Positions 42,236 through 51,192 of a stretch of 64,000 nt of DNA are shown here, piece after piece. Each line of letters starts with the position of its first letter. Position 1 is the stretch's first letter. Source of the DNA: JADJNW01 sp964523725 (GTDB taxonomy: Bacteria > Bacteroidota > Bacteroidia > Chitinophagales > Saprospiraceae); assembly GCA_964523725.1 (NCBI GenBank), contig CAZGAU010000002.1:1-64000 (forward strand), written 5' to 3'. The notes beneath the pieces are model-generated. The model was given only the letters and a program-made list of their open reading frames with translations. It was not told where the DNA came from and made no database searches. The translations under genes and the position numbers were made by a program.

Positions 42236-42251
42236 TGTTCCACGTGGAACA
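42236..42251. other. parS-like ParB-binding palindrome after thrC
   Basis: Second exact copy of TGTTCCACGTGGAACA. It starts directly after the thrC stop codon (42233-42235) and lies 57 bases before the next gene. It should be bound by ParB, spread along DNA and used for chromosome segregation. Confidence 0.85.
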
Positions 42252-42308
42252 TTTTCCTTTTCTCAAGGTCATCAAAGAACAGTATCTTCGCATAATAATA
42301 AGACAGAA

Positions 42309-43394
42309 ATGGATTATAAAAACGCAAGTTTAATTATTGAAAGCGCAAAAACGAAGCCCGGAAGCATTGGTTGGCGTAGCCCATCTAATTTGGCTATTAT
42401 AAAATACTGGGGCAAACACGGGATGCAGCTGCCGCGCAATCCTTCCATTAGCTTTACACTGGAAAGGGCATACACAGAAACCAGACTTGAATATCGCCCT
42501 AAGGAATCGAAGGAACCCGGTATTATACTGGATTTCTATTTCAATGAACAACCCAATGAGGTGTTTAAAGCCAAGATCAAGAAATTCCTGGAAAGCCTGA
42601 TCGATATTTTTCCTTTTTTAAAGCAGCTACATCTGATCATTCATTCAAAAAACTCATTCCCCCACTCCGCAGGCATCGCATCTTCGGCGTCGAGTATGAG
42701 CGCTCTGGCACTTTGCCTTTGCAGCCTGGAAAAAGAATTATTTGGTACTTTGCAGGATGAAACCGAATTCAAACAAAAAGCATCCTTTATAGCCCGGCTT
42801 GGCTCAGGAAGCGCATGTCGTTCTGTATATGGCGACATGGCAATCTGGGGTGCAACCTCTTCTGTGGAAGGCTCGTCTGATCTGTTTGCTATTCCGTTTG
42901 GCGATCAGTTGCATGAGATTTTTAAAACCTATCACGACGATATTTTGATCATTAGCAAAGGAGAAAAAAGTGTTTCGAGTCGCGCCGGTCACGAACTGAT
43001 GGATAGCAATATTTATGCACAAAGCCGCTACGAACAGGCAAAGCAAAGATTTTACACTTTAATCAATGCTCTGAAGACCGGCAATGTGGATGAGTTTGGC
43101 AAAATTGCCGAAAGCGAAGCACTGACGCTCCATGCGTTGATGATGCTGTCCAATCCACCATTTATTTTATTGAAACCAAATACCCTGTCCGCTATTGAAA
43201 AAATTCAGGCGTTCCGGAATGAGACTGGTCTGCCGCTTTACTTTAGCCTGGATGCAGGGCCAAATTTGCACTTGCTTTATCCCGATAAATATACCACGGA
43301 AGTCCAGAATTTTATAAATACTGATCTTTTGAAATATTGTGAAAATGCACAATACATTCAGGATAAGGTGGGGCTGGGTCCAGTAAAACTTTAA
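42309..43394 (+). CDS. mvaD: Diphosphomevalonate decarboxylase
   Basis: Converts mevalonate diphosphate to isopentenyl diphosphate, the last step of the classical mevalonate pathway. The 361-aa GHMP enzyme has SNLAIIKYWGKHG near residue 27, SAGIASSASSMSALALCL (the phosphate loop) and GSGSACRSVYG. DAGPNLHLLYPD near the end carries the conserved Asp. The presence of this gene suggests isoprenoids are made from mevalonate and not MEP in this organism. No other mevalonate gene is in the window. The next gene (rhodanese) is 12 bases downstream. Confidence 0.93.
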   Translation: MDYKNASLIIESAKTKPGSIGWRSPSNLAIIKYWGKHGMQLPRNPSISFTLERAYTETRLEYRPKESKEPGIILDFYFNEQPNEVFKAKIKKFLESLIDIFPFLKQLHLIIHSKNSFPHSAGIASSASSMSALALCLCSLEKELFGTLQDETEFKQKASFIARLGSGSACRSVYGDMAIWGATSSVEGSSDLFAIPFGDQLHEIFKTYHDDILIISKGEKSVSSRAGHELMDSNIYAQSRYEQAKQRFYTLINALKTGNVDEFGKIAESEALTLHALMMLSNPPFILLKPNTLSAIEKIQAFRNETGLPLYFSLDAGPNLHLLYPDKYTTEVQNFINTDLLKYCENAQYIQDKVGLGPVKL

Positions 43395-43406
43395 AAATCA
43401 AATGCT

Positions 43407-43937
43407 ATGAAAATCTGGAAATATTTACCGGCGATCGTTTTTCAATTTTTTTTACAACTTGGTTGCGCCCAAATACCGGAGAATCGCCCTCCAACAAGGA
43501 ATCCTGAATTCGATCAAAAGCTGAGTAAACTGCTCAATTTTTCGGTGCCCTTAATTGGAGTGTCAGAATTAAAGGATATTCAACGCGAAGTTTATATCTT
43601 TGACACACGGGAATGGGACGAATATCAGGTGAGCCATATCAAAGGTGCGAACTATCTGGGATATGATAATTTTGACAAAAACCGCCTGAAGGATGTCCCA
43701 AAAGATGCGACCATTGTGCTGTATTGTTCGGTTGGTTATCGCAGCGAAAAAATTGGCGACAAACTGAAGCAGATGGGTTATCAAAAAGTATTTAATCTGT
43801 ACGGTAGCATCTTTGAATGGGTTAATCAAGGAAACCCGATTGTAGATATGAATGGAAATGCGACGAATCGTTTGCATACGTATAATAAAGCCTGGAGTAA
43901 ATGGGTAGAACCCGGTAAGGCTAAAAAAACATGGTAG
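43407..43937 (+). CDS. Exported rhodanese-domain protein
   Basis: A 176-aa protein with an N-terminal signal (1-22, ending LQLGCAQ, weak as a lipobox because Gln is at -3). A rhodanese domain follows: YIFDTREWDEYQVSHIKGAN, then the active-site loop LYCSVGYRSEKIGDKLK with Cys near residue 111. Rhodaneses carry persulfide sulfur. An envelope location suggests sulfur transfer or redox sensing outside the cytosol. It is placed in one direction with mvaD and the following synthase, possibly one unit. Confidence 0.9.
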   Translation: MKIWKYLPAIVFQFFLQLGCAQIPENRPPTRNPEFDQKLSKLLNFSVPLIGVSELKDIQREVYIFDTREWDEYQVSHIKGANYLGYDNFDKNRLKDVPKDATIVLYCSVGYRSEKIGDKLKQMGYQKVFNLYGSIFEWVNQGNPIVDMNGNATNRLHTYNKAWSKWVEPGKAKKTW

Positions 43938-43979
43938 CTAATCCATTGCCTAAATTTGAATCATAAAACGCTTTAAACA

Positions 43980-45233
43980 ATGATGGATCTTTTTGAAAAA
44001 ATCAAAGCTGACAGAGGTCCGCTCGGAAAGTTCTCTGATATGGCGCATGGTTATTATACTTTTCCAAAATTGGAAGGTGAACTGGGCAGCCGCATGAAAT
44101 TTCAGGGCAAAGAGAAAATTATCTGGAGTATTAATAATTACCTGGGGCTGGCTAACCACCCCGAAGTACGTAAAGTAGATGCGGAGGCAGCCGCCGAATG
44201 GGGCTTGGCTTACCCAATGGGTGCTCGTATGATGTCGGGCGAATCAAAGTACCACGAACAACTGGAAAGTGAGCTGGCTTCTTTCGTTATGAAAGAAGAT
44301 GCCATGTTGCTCAATTACGGTTATCAGGGGATCATGTCGATTATTGATTCTTTGCTAACCCGCCGGGATGTGGTGGTGTACGACAAGGATAATCACGCAT
44401 GTATCTATGATGGCATTCGCATGCATATTGGTGAACGCTTTGCTTTTGAGCATAACGACATCGTGAGCTTTGAAAAGCAAATGCAAAAAGCAGCTGTCGC
44501 TGCGGAAGCATCAGGTGGCGGAATTCTTGTTGTAACGGAAGGTGTTTTCGGTATGCGTGGCGAGCAGGGTATCCTGAAAGAAATCGCTGCCTTGAAAGGC
44601 AAATATAATTTCCGTTTGCTGGTTGATGACGCACACGGTTTTGGTACATTGGGTGAAACAGGCGCCGGTGCCGGTGAAGAGCAGGGCGTACAGGATAAAA
44701 TCGACCTCTATTTCAGTACTTTTGCCAAATCAATGGCTAGCATTGGTGCTTTTGTAGCAGGCGACAAAGATGTGTTGAACTACCTGCGTTACAATACCCG
44801 TTCGCAGATTTTTGCAAAGTCGCTGCCGATGCCTTTGGTAATTGGTAACCTGAAACGTCTTGAGTTATTGCGCAATCACCCGGAATTGAAAGACAAGCTC
44901 TGGGAAAATGTGAATAAACTCAAGGATGGTCTTCGCGCCAAAGGTTTTGACCTGGGTGATAAATCCAATACCTGTGTAACGCCGGTGTTTATGAAAGGAA
45001 ATGTTGGCGAAGCGACGGCTTTGGTACACGACCTGCGCGAAAACTATGATATCTTCTGTTCAATCGTTGTTTATCCGGTTATTCCGAAAGGTATGATGCT
45101 GCTGCGTCTGATCCCAACCGCGGTACACACAGACGAAGATATTGAACTGACCGTAAATGCATTTGGCGAAGTTGCCGAGAAATTGAGAACTGGCTCCTAC
45201 CAAATTCAGGCTGAATTTGATGTAGCACCATAA
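43980..45233 (+). CDS. Alpha-oxoamine synthase family PLP enzyme (serine/cysteate acyltransferase-like)
   Basis: A 417-aa PLP enzyme of the KBL/SPT/AONS group that condenses an amino acid with an acyl-CoA. The PLP lysine is in YFSTFAKSMASIGAF near residue 245. AYPMGARMMSGESKYHEQLE and LLVDDAHGFGTLGETGAG are group signatures. It is highly similar in plan to a Bacteroidota protein likely to make sphingoid or sulfonolipid bases. Whether the substrate is serine, cysteate or glycine cannot be told from the sequence. A strong terminator follows. Confidence 0.84.
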   Translation: MMDLFEKIKADRGPLGKFSDMAHGYYTFPKLEGELGSRMKFQGKEKIIWSINNYLGLANHPEVRKVDAEAAAEWGLAYPMGARMMSGESKYHEQLESELASFVMKEDAMLLNYGYQGIMSIIDSLLTRRDVVVYDKDNHACIYDGIRMHIGERFAFEHNDIVSFEKQMQKAAVAAEASGGGILVVTEGVFGMRGEQGILKEIAALKGKYNFRLLVDDAHGFGTLGETGAGAGEEQGVQDKIDLYFSTFAKSMASIGAFVAGDKDVLNYLRYNTRSQIFAKSLPMPLVIGNLKRLELLRNHPELKDKLWENVNKLKDGLRAKGFDLGDKSNTCVTPVFMKGNVGEATALVHDLRENYDIFCSIVVYPVIPKGMMLLRLIPTAVHTDEDIELTVNAFGEVAEKLRTGSYQIQAEFDVAP

Positions 45234-45264
45234 CATAACTTTATAAATAAGCCTTAGCTTGTTG

Positions 45265-45295
45265 AACCTCGTAAGTCATTCCAACTTACGAGGTT
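45265..45295. terminator. Strong bidirectional terminator
   Basis: AACCTCGTAAGT at 45265-45276 pairs perfectly with ACTTACGAGGTT at 45284-45295, and the plus-strand side continues with TTTTTG. The stop codon of the convergent Nramp-like gene (45286-45288) lies inside its right arm. Confidence 0.85.
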
Positions 45296-46602
45296 TTTTG
45301 TTTTGAAAAAACAGCGAAAGCCAGCCATAACATCACCAGCCCCGAAAACGCCAGGTTGATCCAGATCAGGTTATTTTGCCAATTATTTACCACGGGAATT
45401 ACATTCCCTAGCGCTTTCCAAATATTAGTTAAACCGAGAAAGCAAGTCACCGTGACAATCAGAAGGGTTAGAATATTCGAGAAAAGTTTATTTTTAAACT
45501 CTGCTGGGATTAATTTTTGATCATTTACAGCCAAAAGCAAAAAAATTGTAACCACTGGAAGCAACACTCCATTAATTGCCTGAGCCAGAATAATTGCCGG
45601 AATTGGTTTCACGCCGGTCAGGCTAAAAAATAAACCTATGCCAAAAACAGCACCCCAGACCAGCCGAAAATTGAGCGCATGATTTTGCCATTTGGGGTTT
45701 TCATTGCCCAGTAAACTTTTACCTGTGATCGCTGCTGCCAGCGGAGCCGTCACGCAAGAGGTCATGCCTGCCGCAAACAGGCCGAAGCCGAAAAGCAAGA
45801 TTGCCCAGTCGCCGAGCTTTGCCTGCATGGCTTTGGCAAGCGCTTCGTAAGAATAGGGCTCATTTACAAATGTGCCCGCGAAAAGTATGGCAATAGAAAT
45901 AAGTCCTCCGATGACTACCGCGATAATCACGCCGATGCGCATCTCCCGGATGTCCTGCCCCTGACCAATACCGGAAGCAAGAAAAAGATTATATGGAACA
46001 ATAGTAGTACCGATCAAACCTATGATCAGCAGAGAAGAATTAGTCGGGAATCCTGGTGTGATTATAGCTTTTGAGATTTCAATAAAACTAAAATCAGTTT
46101 GTAGAGCTACCCAAATAAAGGCTATTCCCATTAAAGCGACCACCGCTCCGAGCGATCGTGCAATGATCTGAATATTCCCGACCCAGAGAATAGCAACGCA
46201 AATCGCCGCCAAAGCCAGGGTAAGTATCCATTGGGAAATTCCGGTAAAGAGAAATAAAAGTCCCGACACCGCGCCCAGTATATTGCCGGTTTGATAAGCT
46301 GCGCAACCAAAGGCGACTGCAAGGAAAAGCAACCACCGCAATCGTTTATTTCGTTCAGAATATTTAAGGGCGATAATCTCCCCCAAGCTTTTCCCGGAAG
46401 CTACGGTGATCCGCGCTGCCGCTTCCTGCAAAACCATGGTGGCAATGATGGAAAAAGTCAAAGCCCAGAGCAGATCCAGTTTGAAATTAGCGCCGGCACT
46501 TGAAGCAGTGGTAACCGTACCTGGACCAATAAATGCGGCGGAAATGACCGACCAGAACAAAACACTGGATAGTCCTTTGCGAAAGGAAATTGCTTTGGGC
46601 AT
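45286..46602 (-). CDS. Nramp-like divalent metal transporter with altered motifs
   Basis: A 438-aa protein with about eleven membrane segments, related to Nramp/MntH. The TM1 motif is GPGT at residues 26-29 where Nramp has DPGN, and the TM6 motif near residue 200 reads TTIVPYN where Nramp has A-x-x-M-P-H. So the Asp, Asn and Met that coordinate Mn2+ in DraNramp are all replaced. This suggests a different substrate or mechanism, though a related subgroup with this pattern seems common in bacteria. It is 20 bases behind the GT2 gene, so it may belong to the same transcript. Confidence 0.82.
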   Translation of the reverse strand: MPKAISFRKGLSSVLFWSVISAAFIGPGTVTTASSAGANFKLDLLWALTFSIIATMVLQEAAARITVASGKSLGEIIALKYSERNKRLRWLLFLAVAFGCAAYQTGNILGAVSGLLFLFTGISQWILTLALAAICVAILWVGNIQIIARSLGAVVALMGIAFIWVALQTDFSFIEISKAIITPGFPTNSSLLIIGLIGTTIVPYNLFLASGIGQGQDIREMRIGVIIAVVIGGLISIAILFAGTFVNEPYSYEALAKAMQAKLGDWAILLFGFGLFAAGMTSCVTAPLAAAITGKSLLGNENPKWQNHALNFRLVWGAVFGIGLFFSLTGVKPIPAIILAQAINGVLLPVVTIFLLLAVNDQKLIPAEFKNKLFSNILTLLIVTVTCFLGLTNIWKALGNVIPVVNNWQNNLIWINLAFSGLVMLWLAFAVFSKQKTS

Positions 46603-46622
46603 AGGTGTTTATTTTTCACCAA

Positions 46623-47582
46623 TTAAAATTGGTGGTTACTCACTTTTTCACCAACGGTAACCCGGCGTACCTTGTACGGGCGTTTTTTCTGGGATTCAAA
46701 ATAGGTTCTCATTTGGATTTCCACCACAATTCCAATCGTAATCAATTGAATACCAGCGATTAACAACATCAATCCAAGAATCAGCAGCGGCTTGCCCCAG
46801 ATATCCTGTCCCAGAATTTTTAAAATCAATAAATAAAAGTTGATCAAAATACCGATCAAAAACAAAATAACTCCGGTATTGCCGAACAAGTGCATGGGTT
46901 TCTGCATGTAGCGCTTGAAAAAGAGCATTAATAACAAGTCACTCATCACTTTAAATGTGCGGCTCAAGCCATATTTCGACTGCCCAAATTTCCGGGGATG
47001 ATGCTTCACCGGCACCTGTGTAATGCGTGCACCTTCGAGCACCGCCAGCACCGGAATGAAGCGATGCAATTCACCATACAATCCAAGGTCTTTAGCCAGA
47101 TCAGCTTTGAAAATTTTTAAAGCACAACCATAATCGCGCAAGTAAACACCAGAGCTCCGGCGGATGATGTAATTGGCAATACGACTCGGGATTTTCCGCA
47201 AAAACATGCCATCCTGCCGGTTCACGCGCTCCCCGGCCACCATGTCCCACTCGCCTTCTTCTGCCATTTGCAACATCATCGGGATATCCGACGGGTCGTT
47301 TTGCAAATCGCCATCCATGGTCACGATGTACTCGCCGCTTGCATAGTCGATGCCCGCCATCAGCGCAAGGCTTTGACCATAATTTTTCTTGAACTCAATG
47401 ATCTTCAGACGATCATGTTCGGTTAATTTTAGTTCTTTAACTGTATTGTCAGTAGAACCATCGTCCACGTACACGATTTCGTAATCGAAACCTTCCAGCG
47501 CTGCCGAGATCTGCTGGATCAGCGGGTTGATATTTTCTTCCTCGTTGTAAACCGTTACGACAACGGATAATTTAGGAGACAT
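46623..47582 (-). CDS. GT2 glycosyltransferase, polyprenyl-phosphate sugar transferase type
   Basis: A 319-aa protein of the DPM1/ArnC/GtrB group that loads a sugar onto polyprenyl phosphate at the inner membrane. SVVVTVYNEEENINPLI starts the GT-A fold, DDGSTDNT carries the first Asp motif, and VTMDGDLQNDPSDIP the second with DxD-like acids. Two C-terminal membrane helices (about 235-300) are visible. It follows the GT39 gene by 31 bases on the same strand, so it may supply that enzyme's donor lipid. Confidence 0.92.
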   Translation of the reverse strand: MSPKLSVVVTVYNEEENINPLIQQISAALEGFDYEIVYVDDGSTDNTVKELKLTEHDRLKIIEFKKNYGQSLALMAGIDYASGEYIVTMDGDLQNDPSDIPMMLQMAEEGEWDMVAGERVNRQDGMFLRKIPSRIANYIIRRSSGVYLRDYGCALKIFKADLAKDLGLYGELHRFIPVLAVLEGARITQVPVKHHPRKFGQSKYGLSRTFKVMSDLLLMLFFKRYMQKPMHLFGNTGVILFLIGILINFYLLILKILGQDIWGKPLLILGLMLLIAGIQLITIGIVVEIQMRTYFESQKKRPYKVRRVTVGEKVSNHQF

Positions 47583-47613
47583 TTTTCAAAGTTGAAATGA
47601 GAAATTCGAAAAT

Positions 47614-49227
47614 TTATTTCAATCTGCCCACATCAAACGTCAATTTATCGTGACGCAGTTTGATTTCATCTACTTTTTCGTAGTCAAGATTTGGGTATAA
47701 TTCGGGGTTGATGATGTAAAGTGCATCTTTATCAAAATCCGACATTTTGCGCCGCACAATTTCCCGGCGAGCATTGGTCAGATAAAACGAATTGGTCGTT
47801 TGCAGTTCGGTTTCCTTGTAAAGATAAAGTTTTTCATCTGCATATTTTTTGCCTACTTCGATCGAGGTTTGTCGGCAAAGATCTCCAAAATCATTCGCAT
47901 TTCGATCGGGCAGCACAAACCAATTAAAACCAATCCTGAAAACCAGCAAAAACAGGATCATGATGACCAATCGCTGATTCTTCAGATTCCAGTACAACCA
48001 GGTCAGTCCGATCAGCGCTGCGCTCAGGCTGAGTGTTTTTAAATACAAATAAGGCGTACCCTGGGTTTGCGGCAAAAATAAAGGTGCAAAACTCCCTAAA
48101 GTAATGATGGCAATAACAATAAAAAAAATTCTATCTAAAATCCTGTAAGCGAGCGAGTTCTTTTGTTTATGAATAAAATGTAAATAAATGTATAATGAAA
48201 AAATCAGCGGCGCGTGCATGAGCAGGTAACGCGGATATACTTCTACGGACGTCCAGTACACAATGATATTAGCCAGAAAAATCAACACATTATAAGTAAT
48301 AAAGCTATCCTGGCGAATGAGTTTTATAATATCTTTACGGATTAAGTAAATAATCATCAATGACCAGGGCAGGAAATGATACACCATCTCAAACGGGAAA
48401 GTAAATAAATGTAAGATCGTTTTCCAGATACCATAATTTACTGCGGTGCGTTTGGAAGATTCGGTGACCAGGGTTGTAAAAACATTCGACAAAGAATTAT
48501 ATTCATTATAAACCAAGTAATAACTTCCGACGATTATTATAAAGACGAGTCCTCCGACAATGTGCTGAATGGAAAATAGTTTTCGGAATTCCTTTTTGTA
48601 TACAAAAAAAGCCAACAATGTAAAAACCTGAAAAACAACAGACGGCAAACCTTTCATCATGAAACCCAGCGCAGTCAGCACATAAGAAAGCAGGAATAAA
48701 GCCCAATAATTTTTCTTTTGATACTGATGGTAAATAACCATAAAGCTGGTAAAAATCACCCAGGAAAAGCCGATGTCAATCAAGCCCAGCATGGAATCGT
48801 AGAAAAAAATCCGGCCGCAGGTAATCAGGAAAAACGCATTCAGAAACGAGATTTTGGTATTATAATGTTTTTTGAAAAAATAAAAAATCGTAGCGGCATA
48901 GCCCAGCAGGCAAAAAATAGTCGGGAGGCGCGCGGTGAATTCGCTGATGGTGCCCGTGAGATTAAAAAAAAGCAGGATGAACCAATTATACAGCGGCGGT
49001 TTGTTGTAATAATATTCGCCGTTGAGCGTAGGAGTTATGTAGTTGCCCGAGAGTTTCATCTCCAGGGCTACGAGCGAGCGGATCGCCTCGTCGTCGATGA
49101 AGGTGAGCAAGCCCAGATTGATGAACAGAGCGGGCGCCAGCAAAATAATAGCGGCAAGGTGCAACCATTTAGGAAATTGCTCCTCGTAAATTGGTGATTT
49201 ATTTATCTGACTTCTTGCGTCTGACAT
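47614..49227 (-). CDS. GT39/ArnT-like membrane glycosyltransferase
   Basis: A 537-aa integral-membrane protein with about ten to twelve transmembrane segments. The first periplasmic loop shows FIDDEAIRSLVALEMKLSGN with acidic residues typical of PMT/ArnT enzymes, then YYNKPPLYNWFILLF. A soluble C-terminal part follows (about 440-537). Such enzymes use polyprenyl-phosphate sugars to modify lipid A, lipids or proteins. The neighbouring GT2 makes that donor type, a common pairing. It begins the minus-strand unit that may include GT2 and the Nramp-like gene. Confidence 0.88.
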   Translation of the reverse strand: MSDARSQINKSPIYEEQFPKWLHLAAIILLAPALFINLGLLTFIDDEAIRSLVALEMKLSGNYITPTLNGEYYYNKPPLYNWFILLFFNLTGTISEFTARLPTIFCLLGYAATIFYFFKKHYNTKISFLNAFFLITCGRIFFYDSMLGLIDIGFSWVIFTSFMVIYHQYQKKNYWALFLLSYVLTALGFMMKGLPSVVFQVFTLLAFFVYKKEFRKLFSIQHIVGGLVFIIIVGSYYLVYNEYNSLSNVFTTLVTESSKRTAVNYGIWKTILHLFTFPFEMVYHFLPWSLMIIYLIRKDIIKLIRQDSFITYNVLIFLANIIVYWTSVEVYPRYLLMHAPLIFSLYIYLHFIHKQKNSLAYRILDRIFFIVIAIITLGSFAPLFLPQTQGTPYLYLKTLSLSAALIGLTWLYWNLKNQRLVIMILFLLVFRIGFNWFVLPDRNANDFGDLCRQTSIEVGKKYADEKLYLYKETELQTTNSFYLTNARREIVRRKMSDFDKDALYIINPELYPNLDYEKVDEIKLRHDKLTFDVGRLK

Positions 49228-49282
49228 CTGGCATCGTTTCTTTTAAATTTCCGCAAAAGTAAGTAAAATTGAAAAAACGCTT

Positions 49283-49289
49283 TACTTTG
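49283..49289 (+). promoter_or_regulatory. Possible -7 element of the dipeptidase gene
   Basis: TACTTTG, the shorter variant also seen before the M1 aminopeptidase, lies 22 bases before the ATG at 49312. Confidence 0.4.
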
Positions 49290-49311
49290 CGATCAACTCA
49301 AATTTTTGATT

Positions 49312-49929
49312 ATGAGGTTTCTATATTTCTCTTTCTTTCTGGTTGGTTCTTTTGCTGTGCAGGCGCAAGAGTATATTCCCAAAAACAGCAAAGAGTGGCT
49401 CGATGTGCAGCAACTGGATTCGACGATTATGATTGATATTCGCTATGCGACGACCAATAATTTTATGAAGGAAGAAGTGTACGATTGTGGGCGCTGCTAC
49501 CTGCGTGCAGATGTTGCCAAGGCAATCGTGAAAATTCACAAGCAATTGCAAAAACAAGGCTTGGGGTTGAAAATGTACGATTGTTACCGCCCGCGCCCAA
49601 TTCAGTGGAAATTGTGGAATAAAGTGCCCAACCCGAATTATGTAGCCGATCCCCGGAAAGGTTCGATGCACAATCGCGGCTCGGCGGTGGATTTGACCAT
49701 TGTGGATAGCAAGGGCAAGGAACTGGATATGGGCACCGATTATGATTATTTTGGAAAAGAAGGGCATCATGATTACACCAATCTTCCGAAGAAAGTGTTG
49801 GATAATAGAGCTTTGCTTAAAAAAGTAATGGGGGAATATGGTTTTCGCTGGATTCGAACGGAATGGTGGCATTATTCCTACCAACCAAAATCGTACCCGC
49901 TGGCGGATGTACTCTGGAAATGTAATTAG
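49312..49929 (+). CDS. D-alanyl-D-alanine dipeptidase (VanX/DdpX-like, M15D)
   Basis: A 205-aa secreted zinc peptidase that hydrolyses D-Ala-D-Ala in cell-wall turnover. The signal peptide ends FAVQAQ (about residue 19). Zinc motif 1 is SMHNRGSAVDLTI (SxHxxGxAxD) near residue 118, and motif 2 is EWWHY near residue 185. The conserved YDCYRPRPIQ carries the active-site Arg. VanX proper confers glycopeptide resistance only with VanH and VanA, which are not here. A TTG at 49306 adds two residues, but the ATG at 49312 follows the promoter-like element better. Confidence 0.93.
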   Translation: MRFLYFSFFLVGSFAVQAQEYIPKNSKEWLDVQQLDSTIMIDIRYATTNNFMKEEVYDCGRCYLRADVAKAIVKIHKQLQKQGLGLKMYDCYRPRPIQWKLWNKVPNPNYVADPRKGSMHNRGSAVDLTIVDSKGKELDMGTDYDYFGKEGHHDYTNLPKKVLDNRALLKKVMGEYGFRWIRTEWWHYSYQPKSYPLADVLWKCN

Positions 49930-50067
49930 TAAATGATGAATCTTTGAAACAAAGGTGTTAAGAGAACGTTATTGCTTTTGCGAATGCCTCAATTTTTTAG
50001 CATATTTCGCAATTCTATCGAAAAACAACTGAACCCGATTTGTCTATTCATTATAAAATAATCAAAA

Positions 50068-51039
50068 ATGACGCAGATAGCCTACAAGTCAGACGTGGAA
50101 GCAGTGGACGCACTGGCGCAGTCGTATCATGACTTGTCAAAAGAAATTGCAAAAGTAATCGTTGGTCAGGACGAAGTTGTAAAAGCCGTAATTATCTCCC
50201 TGTTCAGTAATGGTCACAGCCTTTTGGTAGGTGTACCGGGTCTGGCAAAGACTTTGCTTGTGAGCACTATTGCCGAGGTACTGGATTTGGAATTCAAGCG
50301 AATACAGTTTACGCCCGACCTGATGCCTTCTGATATTACCGGTACGGAAATTCTGGATGAGGATCGCCATTTCAAATTCAATCGCGGCCCACTCTTCGCA
50401 AATATTGTGCTGGCGGATGAGATCAACCGTACACCGCCAAAAACACAGGCCGCCTTACTCGAAGCCATGCAAGAGCGCTCCGTGACCGTGAGCGGTGCAA
50501 AACATAATTTGCCTTCTCCATTTTTTGTATTAGCTACCCAAAACCCCATTGAACAAGAAGGTACCTACCCATTGCCAGAAGCCCAACTCGACCGTTTTAT
50601 GTTCAACATTCCGCTGGACTATCCATCCTACGAAGAAGAATTGCAGGTGGTTCGTGGTACAACGAGTTTGCAAAAATACGAGCTGAATCATGTAATTACT
50701 GGCCCCCAAATCCAATTTTACCAGCAATTGATCCGGAAAATTCCGCTCGCGGATAATGTGCTGGAATATGCGGTTTCATTGGCAAGTAAAACCCGACCAG
50801 GTACGGAGCGCGCCACCCAAATGGTGAATGATTATATCTCCTGGGGTGCGGGTCCGCGTGCATCGCAATATTTGGTATTGGGCGCCAAGTGTCAGGCAGC
50901 TATTCGTGGAAAGTATTCACCGGATATCGAGGATGTGCAAACGATTGCAAAATATGTACTCCGCCACCGTATCGTGCGCAATTACAAAGCAGAAGCAGAA
51001 GGCATTACCGAAGAGAAAATCATCGAAAGCCTATACTAG
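50068..51039 (+). CDS. MoxR-family AAA+ ATPase
   Basis: A 323-aa AAA+ chaperone-like ATPase. Walker A is GVPGLAKTLLVS near residue 52, Walker B VLADEINRTPPKTQAALLEAM, and sensor 1 FVLATQNPIEQEGTYPLPEAQLDRF in overlapping segments. MoxR proteins usually act with a DUF58 and VWA-domain partner, which fold or activate metal proteins, but no such gene follows directly here. A DUF4837 lipoprotein gene is next. It probably has its own terminator at 51074-51103. Confidence 0.94.
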   Translation: MTQIAYKSDVEAVDALAQSYHDLSKEIAKVIVGQDEVVKAVIISLFSNGHSLLVGVPGLAKTLLVSTIAEVLDLEFKRIQFTPDLMPSDITGTEILDEDRHFKFNRGPLFANIVLADEINRTPPKTQAALLEAMQERSVTVSGAKHNLPSPFFVLATQNPIEQEGTYPLPEAQLDRFMFNIPLDYPSYEEELQVVRGTTSLQKYELNHVITGPQIQFYQQLIRKIPLADNVLEYAVSLASKTRPGTERATQMVNDYISWGAGPRASQYLVLGAKCQAAIRGKYSPDIEDVQTIAKYVLRHRIVRNYKAEAEGITEEKIIESLY

Positions 51040-51073
51040 AAGGCTTTTTGTAATAGAATTGTAAAATATATGG

Positions 51074-51103
51074 AAGCGGCTGAGGGAAATCTTCAGGCCG
51101 CTT
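51074..51103 (+). terminator. Hairpin after moxR
   Basis: AAGCGGC at 51074-51080 pairs with GCCGCTT at 51097-51103, with extra TGA/TCA pairing inside. The downstream side is only moderately T-rich. Confidence 0.5.
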
Positions 51104-51192
51104 TCGCATTTCACGCCAAAACGATTCCGAAACGCATCTGTTTTATTGTTTAGAAAAATTCAATTAATTTGAGAGCAAAAAACCGTTTGATA

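Noticed and set aside
45286..46602. Naming the transporter mntH
   Set aside because: The family ligands for manganese are replaced, so a gene symbol implying Mn2+ import would mislead.
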